Origin: Peribacillus frigoritolerans
GTDB taxonomy: Bacteria > Bacillota > Bacilli > Bacillales > DSM-1321
Direction: 5' to 3'
Assembly: GCA_030562215.1 (NCBI GenBank)
Contig: JAUPFL010000002.1
Coordinates: forward strand, 806,001 to 870,000
Length of the DNA: 64,000 nt
Part shown: positions 11,057 to 20,693 of the stretch, in pieces
Layout: the number at the start of each line of letters is the position of its first letter
How positions within the stretch are numbered: position 1 is the first letter of the stretch
Notes under the pieces: generated by a model
The model's database searches: none
Told to the model about the DNA's origin: nothing
Seen by the model: the letters and a program-made list of their open reading frames with translations, nothing else
Position numbers and translations under genes: made by a program

Positions 11057-11245
11057 TCAGCAGCACGGACCTGATCCCCCATAACCAAATCCACATCCCG
11101 GCAACCACCAAAACCCGAAAATGAGCAATAATATCAGGAGGACAATAAACAGGCCATAACCAAAGCCGTAACCGGACCCTGCATAACAAGGCGCAGGAGC
11201 CGGATAACCATAGCTGCATCCGTATGGTCCATAGTTATATCCCAT
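11057..11245 (-). CDS. YjcZ-like small Gly/Tyr-rich membrane peptide
   Basis: 62-aa peptide starting MGYNYGPYGCSYGYPAPAP, with one strongly hydrophobic helix (GLFIVLLILLLIFGFWWLP) and a GFGYGGSGPCC tail. This Gly/Tyr/Cys-rich start plus a single hydrophobic segment is typical of the YjcZ-type sporulation peptides of Bacillus. Start at 11245 has AAAGGGG about 9 nt upstream; a frame reaching 11281 lacks one. Exact role unknown. Confidence 0.7.
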   Translation of the reverse strand: MGYNYGPYGCSYGYPAPAPCYAGSGYGFGYGLFIVLLILLLIFGFWWLPGCGFGYGGSGPCC

Positions 11246-11390
11246 CGTAAAAACCCCTTTCCCTAAAAAATTCCCTATCATTATATGAACATTTGCCTTC
11301 GTTCGTTTGTGAATTCATCCAGGCTGGTTTGAACATTTGACACTTTCTTGATTTCTTTTAGTGGGACAGACACGAACAAGCCCACTGTTG

Positions 11391-11405
11391 CATAGGTATG
11401 AATAG
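11391..11405 (+). promoter_or_regulatory. Possible sporulation promoter element before sigK
   Basis: CATAGGTATGAATAG, 44 nt before the sigK start. The same 15-mer with one change occurs 39 nt before spoIIP (29787). It resembles a sigma-E -10 (CATA), but I see no good -35. Confidence 0.35.
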
Positions 11406-11434
11406 GGAAACCAAAGAAACGGGGGATGAAGCCA

Positions 11435-12157
11435 ATGCCCGGAATACTTACAGTTGTCGGTTATATTATTAAAGAATTTTACTTATTTGTTTCCTATGTG
11501 AAAAACAACGCTTTTCCCCAGCCCTTGTCATCTCAGGATGAAAAGAGATATCTGAAGCTTATGAGTGAAGGGGACGGTGATGCCCGCAACATCCTGATCG
11601 AACATAATCTCAGGCTTGTTGCCCATATCGTCAAGAAATTCGAGAATACGGGCGAAGATACAGAGGATTTGATTTCGATCGGGACAATTGGTTTGATAAA
11701 GGCCATTGAGAGTTATTCGGATGGTAAGGGTACGAAGCTTGCCACATATGCGGCGCGATGCATTGAGAATGAGATTTTGATGCATTTACGAGCGACAAAG
11801 AAAACGAAGAAAGATATTTCCCTGCATGATCCGATCGGTCAGGATAAGGAAGGTAATGAAATCAGTTTAATCGATGTGCTGAAATCGGAATCGGAAGATG
11901 TCATCGATACGATTCAGCTCAATATGGAAATTGAAAAGGTGAAAAAGTATATTGATATTTTGGATGAACGCGAAAAGGAAGTCATTGTAGGCAGGTTTGG
12001 ACTGGATTTGAAAAAGGAGAAAACCCAGAGGGAAATCGCTAAAGAGCTTGGCATTTCCCGCAGTTATGTATCAAGGATCGAAAAACGCGCTTTGATGAAG
12101 ATGTTCCATGAATTTTACAGGGCAGAAAAAGAGAAGGAAAAGAAAGCTAAAGGATAG
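11435..12157 (+). CDS. sigK: RNA polymerase sigma factor SigK precursor
   Basis: Late mother-cell sigma factor of sporulation. The N-terminal pro-sequence ([20 protein letters not shown], cleaved by SpoIVFB before YVKNN in B. subtilis) is followed by region 2 (about 45-115, [20 protein letters not shown]) and region 4 with the [23 protein letters not shown] (about 200-220). 240 aa. Start ATG 11435 is spaced about 10 nt from GGGGG; ATG 11426 is too close. The gene is continuous: no skin-type element interrupts it, unlike B. subtilis 168. Intact frame. Confidence 0.96.
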   Translation: MPGILTVVGYIIKEFYLFVSYVKNNAFPQPLSSQDEKRYLKLMSEGDGDARNILIEHNLRLVAHIVKKFENTGEDTEDLISIGTIGLIKAIESYSDGKGTKLATYAARCIENEILMHLRATKKTKKDISLHDPIGQDKEGNEISLIDVLKSESEDVIDTIQLNMEIEKVKKYIDILDEREKEVIVGRFGLDLKKEKTQREIAKELGISRSYVSRIEKRALMKMFHEFYRAEKEKEKKAKG

Positions 12158-12170
12158 GAATGGTAATCAA

Positions 12171-12206
12171 AGAGAGTGCGGGGAAATTTCCCCGCACTCT
12201 TTTTTA
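12171..12206 (+). terminator. sigK terminator
   Basis: AGAGTGCGGGGAAA and TTTCCCCGCACTCT pair with almost no loop, followed by TTTTT. Confidence 0.93.
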
Positions 12207-12320
12207 ATATTTATTTCTGATCAAATCTGCAAATGCATGATAAATCTCGATTCCTTGAAAAAGGAACAGACGTGAAGCGGTTAAAGAAAAAACCCCTATC
12301 ATAATTAGTCGAAACCACAT
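12204..12320 (-). CDS. Hypothetical 38-aa membrane-associated peptide
   Basis: ATG at 12320 (minus) preceded by GGAGG; sequence MWFRLIMIGVFSLTASRLFL then FQGIEIYHAFADLIRNKY. One N-terminal hydrophobic segment and an amphipathic tail. No family recognised. Its stop touches the sigK terminator, which would also serve this strand. Supported only by binding site and composition. Confidence 0.45.
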   Translation of the reverse strand: MWFRLIMIGVFSLTASRLFLFQGIEIYHAFADLIRNKY

Positions 12321-12367
12321 ATGAATCACTCCTCCATTTTATTTTTGTAAAATGTCAGAGCGTGAGG

Positions 12368-12646
12368 CTACGTAATTCGCCTGAAAAAAACCGGACTGAG
12401 ATATCGTCGCCGAAGATTAGAGTGAAAATAAAGAAAGCCCAAGATGGAAAATTCGAAAATGAGAATAACGATAAGTGACTGCCAGGAACTAAAGGAAGGC
12501 ACGAAAGGCTGTTTCTTGTCGGCCTTATCCCAATGATGAACATCGGTATGTTCTTCAATGGTTAGCTGCTGTGCATGATGGTGGAACTGTATGGGCAGTG
12601 TCCAAAGGAGCAGGATGATGGCAGACATGTGAATAAAGAATTTCAT
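12368..12646 (-). CDS. Hypothetical small membrane protein with His cluster
   Basis: 92-aa protein with an N-terminal signal or anchor (MKFFIHMSAIILLLWTLPIQ), a His-rich segment right after it (FHHHAQQLTIEEHTDVHHWD), and a second hydrophobic helix (about 60-80) with an Arg-rich tail. Start at 12646 chosen for GGGTGG upstream. The clustered His residues on the outer side could bind metal (inference). No family recognised. In series with the 38-aa peptide on the same strand, 47 nt apart. Confidence 0.55.
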   Translation of the reverse strand: MKFFIHMSAIILLLWTLPIQFHHHAQQLTIEEHTDVHHWDKADKKQPFVPSFSSWQSLIVILIFEFSILGFLYFHSNLRRRYLSPVFFRRIT

Positions 12647-12808
12647 ATGAATCATCCACCCCTTTCCCGAGAATATATTCATCATAACATGCTTTTAATC
12701 TGGGATATAGAAAAATGTTCCGACAAAATACTGAAAATTCCTTTTAATTAGAAAAATATTGAATTAACCTCTATAATGGGATTAGTGATAAAAAGGGGGC
12801 AATGCAGG

Positions 12809-14596
12809 ATGGGATATTCTTTAACATGGGATTTGGATATCTTTTTTAAAGGAGGAAGCTCTTCTAAGGAGTTCCTGATTTTTTTAGATGAAATCAACGA
12901 GGAGGTAAAAGAATTAGACCGACTTGTAAGCAATTTCAATCCGGTAGGAAATGATGAAATCAGTTTAATCCAGGCATTGGATCTTTTTAAAAATACAAAT
13001 ATGAAATCTTCGCAGGCAGGTGCTTTCATTGGATGCCTGGAAGCTCAAAATGCGCAGGATAAAAAGGCTGGACAGCTACGGGTCAAACAAATGAAGATAG
13101 TCGCTTCACTAAAAATGGTGTTAAGCAAGTTGGATGAAAAGTTGATACAGCTTGATGATGCATTTTTAAAAAAATCCTCGAAAAAGAACCATTGAATGAA
13201 ATTAAATTCGTATTGAATGAACGTCGGGAAAAGGCAAAGGAAAAGCTTTCCGTGAAAGAAGAATCATTAATCACCCAATTGGCCATGGACGGTTTCGAAG
13301 GTTGGAGCCAAATGTATGATACGATCGTCGGTTCAATGACCATCCCTTATAAGGGTGAAAAGCTTTCAGTTGGCCAAGCGGCGAATAAATTTTCTGATCC
13401 TGATGAAAGGGCCCGGAAAGAATTATTTACTGCGTGGGAACAGGCTTGGGAGGAAAAAAGTGACCTTTTTGCCCGGACTTTGAACCACTTGGCTGGCTTC
13501 CGTCTCAGTGTGAATGAAAAAAGGGGCTGGGATGATATTTTGAAAGAGCCTCTTGAAATAGGGAGGATGAAAAAGAAACCCTCGAAAGCATGTGGAATGT
13601 AATTGCCGATCATAAGGAACCGCTTGTGAGGTTTTTAAAAAGGAAAGCGGAATTACTGGATATGGATAAATTAAGTTGGGCGGATCTGGATGCACCGCTC
13701 GCTGTTACAGCAGAGTCCAAAGTAATGGATTATCAAGAAGGTGCAGATTTCATCATACAGCAATTCTCTAAGTTCGGCTCTCAATTGGCGAACTTCACCC
13801 AAAAGGCTTTTGAAGACAGCTGGATTGAAGCTGAGGACAGGCCAGGTAAGAGACCAGGCGGTTTTTGCACCGGCTTTCCATTAAATAAGCAGTCAAGGAT
13901 TTTCATGACGTATTCGGGCACCCCATCCAATGTATCGACATTGGCTCATGAATTGGGACATGCATTCCATTCTTATGCGATGAGGGATATCCATCCATTG
14001 AATCGGTCATATGCAATGAATGTGGCTGAAACCGCCTCCACTTTTGCTGAAATGGTCGTAGCGGATGCAGCTGTGAAGGAAGCGGCCAGTGAGGAAGAAA
14101 AGCTGGTGCTTTTAGAAGATAAAATTCAGCGTTCCGTGGCATTATTGATGAATATCCATGCCCGCTACTTATTCGAAACAAGGTTTTATGAAGATAGGAA
14201 GCAAGGATATGTCAGTGCCGAACGGTTGAGTGAACTGATGGTCGATGCACAAAAGAAGCTTATGGCGATGCTTTGAGTGATTATAATCCAACGTTCTGGG
14301 CTTCAAAGCTCCATTTTTATATTACAGGAGTGCCATTTTATAATTTTCCGTACACATTCGGATACTTATTCTCATTAGGCATATACGCGAATGCCCTGAA
14401 AGAACCTGCAGGATTCGAAGAAAAATATATCGCCCTATTAAAGGATACCGGTTCCATGAAGGTCGAGGATTTGGCGGAGAAACATTTAGGAGTCGATTTA
14501 AAGACCCGGGATTTTTGGGAAGAAGCAGTTAATGCCTGTATGGAGGATGTAGAAGAATTCATGCGTTTGACCGACCCATTAGTCCGAAAAGCATAA
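12809..14596 (+). CDS. M3-family oligoendopeptidase (three frame breaks)
   Basis: Cytosolic zinc metallopeptidase of the PepF/M3B type, which trims oligopeptides. The HEXXH zinc motif HELGHAFHSY is at about residues 381-390, and the third ligand Glu lies in NVAETASTFAE about 25 residues later. Family N-terminal domain starts at about residue 110. Three lost A residues: A7 13168-13174 (restored FLKKILEKEPLNEI), A5 13570-13574 (restored MKKETLESMWNVI) and A4 14251-14254 (restored AQKEAYGDALSDY). About 596 aa repaired. Start ATG 12809 with AGGGGG upstream. Monocistronic by position. Confidence 0.9.
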
Positions 14597-14621
14597 GATG
14601 GGTTCAGGCTGGAATATGAAC

Positions 14622-14662
14622 GAAAAAAGCGGATGTCCGGTTTAGGACATCCGCTTTCTTAT
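14622..14662. terminator. Bidirectional terminator between pepF-like gene and pssA
   Basis: AAGCGGATGTCC-GGTTTA-GGACATCCGCTT with T-rich ends on both strands, between convergent genes. Confidence 0.92.
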
Positions 14663-15201
14663 TAAACTTTCTTCAGTTTAAATGGACTGACCATAAGTAA
14701 TGATAATATAATCATGAGGGATAAGAAAAAGACCGGATGGAAATACGGGATGGCTAGATAACTTAAAGTAGCGATGCAGCCCGCAACCGTAATTGGCACT
14801 CCTGTAAAATATCCATTGCTTTCACTTATATTGAAGCGGGCGAGACGAAATGCGCCACAGCCAATATAGAAAACCGTGAAGAGTGTGCCAGGTGCTCCGA
14901 ATTCTATCAATATTCCTTGGTATAATAATAGAGCCGGTGCGACGCCAAAGGATATGATGTCACACATGGAGTCAAGTTGCTTACCCAATTCCGATTCAAT
15001 GTTGAATTTCCGTGCAACCATACCGTCAAAGCGATCTGCAAGGGCAGCCAGGAAGATTAAAAGCAGGCTTAAATTCAATTGGCCGTGCATCACGGCAATT
15101 ATCGCAAATCCACCAAGGGATAAATTAATTAAAGTAAGTATATTTGCTGTTTGTGCTTTCACTTTTTTAATGGTTTGATCTAGGGCGTGTAATAAAAACA
15201 T
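14662..15201 (-). CDS. pssA: CDP-diacylglycerol-serine O-phosphatidyltransferase
   Basis: Membrane enzyme making phosphatidylserine from CDP-diacylglycerol and serine. Carries the CDP-alcohol phosphotransferase signature D-G-x2-A-R-x8-G-x3-D-x3-D, seen as DGMVARKFNIESELGKQLDS plus MCD (about residues 38-60). Several transmembrane helices follow. 179 aa, normal length. Start at 15201 with AAAGGAGTG upstream. Divergent from psd, which uses its product. Intact. Confidence 0.94.
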   Translation of the reverse strand: MFLLHALDQTIKKVKAQTANILTLINLSLGGFAIIAVMHGQLNLSLLLIFLAALADRFDGMVARKFNIESELGKQLDSMCDIISFGVAPALLLYQGILIEFGAPGTLFTVFYIGCGAFRLARFNISESNGYFTGVPITVAGCIATLSYLAIPYFHPVFFLSLMIILSLLMVSPFKLKKV

Positions 15202-15336
15202 CTTTTCACTCCTTTCAAATGAAACAAATTAAAACAAAATATAGTAAACATAAGTATTTATTATATAATAATATTTTATTTAACACAATTTATGCAAGGG
15301 ATTTTAGAATAATTTTACAATTTGGAGTGGTTTTAT

Positions 15337-16121
15337 TTGTTTCAGTCTTTGTATCGCGTTCTTATTGAACTGACGAATGGTCAGTATTCATCAGGTTTAT
15401 TAAAACACTTTAGCCAATCTCGTTGGAGCAGGCCCTTAATTTTATTTTATGTAAAAACATTCAACCTTAATCAAGAGGAATTTGGTAAGGAGTTAAAAGC
15501 ATATACCAATTTGCACGAGCTATTTACAAGGCAGTTAAAGGCGGACGCGAGGCCAATTACGGCAGTTCCGTCTGCGGTAGCTTGTCCCGTGGACGGTGTT
15601 CTTGAGGATTCAGGGGAGATACGCGCTGATAAAAAGATCGTCGTTAAGGGAAAGGTATATTCAATGGAGGAAATGCTCGGGGATGAGCTTTTTTGGAAAA
15701 GTACTTAGGCGGCAAATATCTCGTGTTATACTTAAGCCCGAGTCATTACCATAGGATCCATGCTCCAATCAAGGGTTCCGTAGTCAAACGTTGGACCCTT
15801 GGAAGGAAATCATATCCCGTTAATAAATGGGGGATGAAATATGGAAAAGAGCCTTTATCAAAAAATTATCGGACAATAACTGAACTTCAAAATGAAGCGG
15901 GAAATCTGGCAATGGTGAAAGTCGGGGCCATGTTCATAAATTCGATCGTCATTACTGATGAATCGGATGAATTGGAAAAAGGGCAGGAATTTTCTTATTT
16001 CAGCTTTGGGTCCACAGTCGTGCTTCTTTTTGAAAAAGGAAGTTTTGAACTTGAAGGGAACATATCCATTCCCGCAGATGTCCGTGTAGGTGAAACAATC
16101 GGATTCATGAGAGCCGTCTAA
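15337..16121 (+). CDS. psd: Phosphatidylserine decarboxylase precursor (one frame break)
   Basis: Converts phosphatidylserine to phosphatidylethanolamine at the membrane. The self-cleavage motif FGST is near residue 228 (FSYFSFGSTVVLLFEKG); the Ser becomes the pyruvoyl group. The conserved CPVDG (about 88) and HYHRIHAP are present. Start TTG 15337 with GGAGTGG 6-7 nt upstream gives MFQSLYRVLIELTNG, the family N-terminus. One T is lost in T6 (15689-15694); restored reading DELFLEKYLGGKYLV. About 261 aa. AT-rich gap to pssA (15202-15336) should hold both promoters. Confidence 0.92.
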
Positions 16122-16137
16122 CTTCAAATGAAAATAA

Positions 16138-16161
16138 GAGGCTGACATTTGATGTCAGCCT
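16138..16161. terminator. Terminator between psd and sda
   Basis: AGGCTGACA-TTTGA-TGTCAGCCT; the tail is TATGTATTT on plus and CTTATTTT on minus, so it can serve convergent psd and sda. Confidence 0.8.
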
Positions 16162-16173
16162 ATGTATTTCATA

Positions 16174-16314
16174 TTAAAATATGGATCGGATTTTATGTGT
16201 TAGGGATCTTCGATGAATTTCCGTTTCTATGAGGCGGATGAAATCGGTACTCAACTTTAAATTCTGTGCTTTAAAATAGGATTCAAGCAACAGGTCATCA
16301 GATAGTTTTTGCAT
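16174..16314 (-). CDS. sda: Sporulation inhibitor Sda
   Basis: 46-aa helical-hairpin protein that blocks the histidine kinase KinA (and related kinases) and so delays sporulation when replication is active or damaged. [20 protein letters not shown] then [20 protein letters not shown] matches Sda along its full length, including LSDxLLxESYFKA and DFIxLIExEIxRRSL. ATG at 16314 gives the standard 46 residues, but the only strong binding site GGAGGTGAG lies about 25 nt upstream; an ATA codon at a proper distance would add five residues. Start is therefore uncertain. A DnaA-box cluster lies upstream. Confidence 0.92.
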   Translation of the reverse strand: MQKLSDDLLLESYFKAQNLKLSTDFIRLIETEIHRRSLTHKIRSIF

Positions 16315-16450
16315 CAGAACGCCACTTATGGGCTGCTCACCTCCAGTAGGGATTGCGAGGAATAATTTAGTGTTTACTTGCATATATTGATAAGTCTTCC
16401 TTGATGTACCCCTACTGTATCAGAAATAAACGTGGAGAACAATCGTTCTG

Positions 16451-16549
16451 TTATCCACAGATAAAAGTGGATAACCTGTGGTTAAGTTGTTTACAAGATG
16501 AACGGAATGGTGCACATCAGTATGGAAAATGTTAGTAAAGTTATCCACA
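16451..16549. promoter_or_regulatory. DnaA-box cluster upstream of sda
   Basis: Two perfect DnaA boxes TTATCCACA (16451-16459, 16541-16549) and two one-mismatch boxes in the reverse sense, AGTGGATAA (16466-16474) and TGTGGTTAA (16477-16485). In B. subtilis, DnaA binds upstream of sda and couples its transcription to replication state. Rest of the 397-nt gap (16384-16780) is AT-rich and shows only a probable yqeG leader. Confidence 0.88.
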
Positions 16550-16780
16550 GGTTGAATAAATGAAATTTTTGTCGAAATCTTTTAGGAATAATTAGTTCTT
16601 TGGTTCTGGTCTGCCTGCAAATTTCCCATTATTTAATGAAAAATGCCTTTCCATATCAGAAAACATACATTATGATGTTTCTTTACCGTCAGCCATTCTT
16701 TCCTAATTTTTTTTGAAAGTGGGCTGAAAATTCGATATGATGGAAACGGTAAATTTTAATGAAAATATAGAGGTGCCAAT

Positions 16781-17301
16781 ATGCTTAAATTATTTTTGCC
16801 GAGTGAACATGTTAAAAGCATTTTTAATATAGATCCTCAAGAATTGAAAAAAGAGGGATTAAGGGCGTCATTACCGATTTGGATAATACTCTCGTTGAAT
16901 GGGACAGGCCAACTGCCACCCCCGATTTAATCAAATGGTTCGACAATATGCGGGAACATGGGATTTTAGTGACGATTGTGTCCAATAATAATGAAAATCG
17001 GGTTCGGGCTTTTTCCGATCCGCTTCACATTCCGTTCATCTTCCAGGCCAGAAAACCGATGGCAAGGGCTTTCCATAAAGCCCGTAAGACAATGGGGCTG
17101 AAATTAGAAGAAACGGTGGTAATCGGCGATCAGTTATTGACGGATGTATTGGGAGGGAACAGAGGCGGATTTCATACGATCTTAGTGGTCCCTGTCGCAC
17201 AAACCGACGAATTCAGAACAAGGATCAATCGTTATTTTGAAAGAAAGATCATGGCGTTTTTTAAACGAAAAGGAATGATAGAATGGGAGGATCAAAATTG
17301 A
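16781..17301 (+). CDS. yqeG: YqeG, HAD-family phosphatase (one frame break)
   Basis: HAD IIIA-type hydrolase; catalytic motif I DLDNTLVEWD near residue 32, motif II SNNN (about 67), motif III with GDQLLTDVLGGN (about 115). Substrate unknown. ATG 16781 with GAGGTG upstream. One G is missing in GGG 16855-16857; restored reading KKEGIKGVITDLDNTL. About 173 aa. First gene of the yqeG-to-yqeM operon and overlaps the start of yqeH by 4 nt. Confidence 0.9.
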
Positions 17302-18406
17302 ACAATCATCAAGAATTAGTGTGCATCGGCTGCGGTGTGAAGGTCCAGACTGAAGATCCGAACGAGTTGGGCTTTGCCCCTAAATCGGCTCTGGAAAAAG
17401 AAAGCATCGTTTGTCAGCGCTGCTTTAAATTGAAACATTATAACGAAGTTCAGGATGTATCCTTAACAGACGATGACTTCTTGAAAATCTTGAATAAAGT
17501 AGGCGAAACCGACTCTTTAATCGTCAAAATCGTCGATATTTTTGATTTCAATGGAAGCTGGCTGCCTGGCCTTCATCGATTTGTAGGAAGAAATGATGTT
17601 CTTCTGATCGGAAATAAGGTCGATTTATTGCCTAAATCCGTAAAACCGAACAAGTTGATCAATTGGATGAGGCAATCGTCCAAGGAATTGGGTCTTAACC
17701 CGGTCGATGTCCTGCTTGTCAGTGCGGAAAAGGGAAAGCACATACTTGAAGCGGCGGATGCGATCGAGCGGTATCGCAGAGGAAAAGATGTCTATGTGGT
17801 GGGCTGTACGAATGTAGGAAAATCGACTTTCATCAACCGTCTTATAAAAGAAGTGAGCGGTGAAAGTGATATCATCACGACTTCCCACTTCCCTGGGACT
17901 ACTTTGGATATGATCGAAATTCCTTTGGATGATGAACAGGCATTGATCGATACACCAGGAATCATTAATCATCATCAAATGGCTCACTATGTGGACAAAC
18001 GGGACTTCAAGGTGATTATGCCGAAAAAGGAAATCAAGCCGAGAGTGTACCAACTGAATGAAGGGCAGACGCTATTTTTCGGAGGGCTCGCCAGGTTGGA
18101 CTATGTTTCAGGCGGAAGGCGTTCATTGACTTGCTACCTTTCGAATGAATTGAATATTCACCGTACGAAACTGGAAAAAGCCGATGAATTGTATAAAAAC
18201 CATGCCGGGGAATTACTGACGCCTCCACGGCCAGAACAAATCGAGGAGTTTCGAAGCTGATTCCACATGAATTCTCCTTGAAAGATGGTAAAATGGATAT
18301 TGTGTTTTCTGGTCTTGGCTGGGTGACGGTCAATGAGCCAGGAGCGAAAATCGTCGCACATGTTCCAAAGGGCGTCAATGTGATCGTTCGCAAATCATTA
18401 ATCTAA
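17298..18406 (+). CDS. yqeH: Ribosome biogenesis GTPase YqeH (one frame break)
   Basis: Circularly permuted GTPase needed for 30S assembly. N-terminal zinc finger CIGCG...CQRC (about residues 10-45); then G4 NKVD (about 108) comes before G1 GCTNVGKST (about 170) and G3 DTPG (about 215), the hallmark of the family. C-terminal RNA-binding part follows. Start TTG 17298 with GGGAGG 7 nt upstream. One T is lost in TTT 18249-18251; restored tail runs EEFSKLIPHEFSLKDGKMDI and ends VNVIVRKSLI at TAA 18404-18406. About 369 aa. Confidence 0.93.
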
Positions 18407-18426
18407 ATATAGGGGTCGTCTAGACT

Positions 18427-19268
18427 ATGAAAAAGATATATGGGGTAATGGGAGATCCAATTGCACATTCGATGTCACCGGACATTCATAATGATGCATT
18501 TGAAAAAGAAAATATAGAAGCGGTTTATCACCATTTTCATGTGACGAAAGAAGGTTTGAACGATGCCGTGAAAGGCATGAAAGCCCTTGGTATAGAAGGG
18601 TTTAACATCACGATTCCTCATAAGACTTCAATCATCCCTTTCCTGGATGAAGTGGATGAACTGGCCCTTGCAATCGGGGCTGTAAATACGGTTGTTAACA
18701 AAAATGGTCGGTTTATAGGGTATAATACAGACGGAAAAGGATTTTTCAAATCTTTATGCGATGAAATATCAGGTGACATCAAGGCTAAAAAACGTTAGTG
18801 ATCGGAGCGGGCGGTGCTGCGCGTGCGATTTATTTTACCCTCGTGAAAGAAGGGGTAAAGCAAGTTGATATTGCAAACCGGACAAAGGAAAGAGCGGCCC
18901 AGCTTGTTTCTGATTGCCCATATGATAAAGTATCGAAGGCACTCTCGATTATCGAAGCGGAAGAAAGCTTATCACAATATGATTTAATCATCCAAACGAC
19001 TTCTTCTGGAATGAGTCCTGAATTGGATCATTCACCGTTAAAGGTCGACCAGCTTAAAACCGGTGCAATTGTCAGTGACATCATCTATAACCCTCTGCAA
19101 ACCAAGCTTCTGCGTGAAGCTGGGGAAAAAGGGGCCGAAACGCAAAATGGTCTGGGGATGTTCATCAACCAGGCCGCGCTCGCATTTGAGATATGGACAG
19201 GCATTATGCCGGATACAGCAAGAATGACAGATATTGTCTTGAACAAACTAGGAGGTAACACATGTTAA
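18427..19268 (+). CDS. aroE: Shikimate dehydrogenase (one frame break)
   Basis: Reduces 3-dehydroshikimate to shikimate with NADPH in the chorismate pathway. Shikimate-binding SMSP (about residues 15-18), catalytic Lys in NITIPHK (about 66) and Asp in NTDG (about 102), NADP loop GAGGAARA (about 127). One A lost in A6 18787-18792; restored reading IKAKKTLVIGAGG. About 280 aa. Overlaps yqeI by 7 nt. Confidence 0.94.
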
Positions 19269-19552
19269 CAGGAAAACAGAAAAGATTTTTACGATCAAAG
19301 GCCCATCACCTCAATCCAATTTTTCAAGTTGGTAAAGGCGGAGTCAATGATAATCTCATCAAGCAAATTGGTGAGGCGCTTGAAGTACGTGAATTAATCA
19401 AGGTCAGCATCCTGCAAAACTGTGAAGAGGACCGCAATGATGTGGGGCTTACTTTATCAAAAGGTGCACGGGCGGAATTGGTTCAGATTATCGGCAACAC
19501 AATTGTGCTGTATAAAGAATCAAAAGAAAACAAACAACTTAAATTACCTTAA
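19262..19552 (+). CDS. yqeI: RNA-binding protein YqeI (YhbY, CRM domain)
   Basis: Small CRM-domain protein associated with ribosome assembly. [20 protein letters not shown] and the [13 protein letters not shown] loop (about residues 27-39) fit the family. 96 aa. ATG 19262 with AGGAGG upstream, overlapping the aroE end. Intact. Confidence 0.94.
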   Translation: MLTGKQKRFLRSKAHHLNPIFQVGKGGVNDNLIKQIGEALEVRELIKVSILQNCEEDRNDVGLTLSKGARAELVQIIGNTIVLYKESKENKQLKLP

Positions 19553-19563
19553 GGAACCTATCT

Positions 19564-20131
19564 ATGAAAAAATTGGAATTCTTGGCGGTACATTCAATCC
19601 TCCGCATATCGGGCATTTAATTATAGCCAATGAAGTGCTGGATGCCCTTGAGCTAGATGAAATCAGGTTCATGCCAAATCACGTTCCCCACATAAGGAAA
19701 AATCGGAGGAAGTAACCGATATGGACAGGCTGGCCATGTTGGAAAACGCGATAGCCGGAAACCCATCTTTTTATATTGAGGGTATTGAAATAGAAAGAAA
19801 AGGCACATCTTATACGTATGACACGATAAAATTGCTGAAAGAACTTGAGCCAACCAATGAGTTCTATTTCATAATTGGCGCAGATATGATTGAATACTTA
19901 CCGAATTGGCACCGTATCGACGAGCTGGTGCATATGGTCAATTTCGTCGGGGTGAAGCGCCCTGGATACAATGAAAAGACCTTATACCCAATCACGATGG
20001 TGAAAGTCCCCCAGATGTTCATTTCGTCTTCCATGATACGAAGGAAGTTAAGAACGGGGAAAACCGTGAAATATTTAATAGCAGATCCAGTGGTGAAGTA
20101 TATTAAAGGGAATGGTTTATATGAATCGTGA
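19564..20131 (+). CDS. nadD: Nicotinate-nucleotide adenylyltransferase (two frame breaks)
   Basis: Makes deamido-NAD from NaMN and ATP. Nucleotidyltransferase motif [11 protein letters not shown] (about residues 7-17) and ISSSMIRRK near the C-terminus. ATG 19564 opens the gene, but an A is lost immediately in A6 19567-19572 (restored [18 protein letters not shown]), and a C in CCCC 19686-19689 (restored [16 protein letters not shown]). About 189 aa. The gene is essential in B. subtilis, so both breaks must be sequence errors. AAGGAACC precedes the start. Confidence 0.93.
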
Positions 20132-20693
20132 GAAAGCATTGGCGCTGGTCAAAGAACAAATCACCGAGCGCAGGTACATTCATACCTTGGGTGTGGTCGA
20201 GTCAGCAATTGAACTTGCTGAACGGTATGGTGCCGACGTCAAAAAAGCGGAACTGGCAGCCATTTTCCATGATTATGCAAAATTTCGTCCAAAAGAAGAA
20301 ATGGAGCAAATTATAATCGCTGAAAAAATGGACCCGGCATTACTTGAATACAATATGGAGCTGTGGCACGCTCCTGTCGGGGCTTATTTGGTGAAAAAGG
20401 AAGCTGGCATTCAGGACGCCGAAATCTTGGATGCGATTGCCTATCACACGTCTGGCAGGGTTGGCATGAGCCTTTTGGATAAAGTCGTATACCTTGCTGA
20501 CTATATCGAGCCGGGACGTTCTTTTCCCGGTGTCGACGAAGTCAGGCAGACAGCAAAGCAAAATTTGGACCATGCTGTCATCCAGGCTTTAAGGAATACA
20601 GTTGTTTTTTTAATGAAAAGAAATCAGGCAATTTACCCTGACACATTTAAGACATATAATGATTTGATCATGAATTTGAAGGAGAAGATGTAA
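20121..20693 (+). CDS. yqeK: YqeK, HD-domain Ap4A hydrolase
   Basis: HD-domain phosphohydrolase; family members split diadenosine tetraphosphate symmetrically. HD pair in IFHDYAKFRP (about residues 52-61), with upstream His RYIHTLGV and downstream YHTSGR and DYIEPGRS. ATG 20121 gives [11 protein letters not shown], the family start; an ATG 9 nt earlier lacks conservation. 190 aa, overlaps nadD by 11 nt and touches rsfS (TAATG). Intact. Confidence 0.93.
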   Translation: MNREKALALVKEQITERRYIHTLGVVESAIELAERYGADVKKAELAAIFHDYAKFRPKEEMEQIIIAEKMDPALLEYNMELWHAPVGAYLVKKEAGIQDAEILDAIAYHTSGRVGMSLLDKVVYLADYIEPGRSFPGVDEVRQTAKQNLDHAVIQALRNTVVFLMKRNQAIYPDTFKTYNDLIMNLKEKM

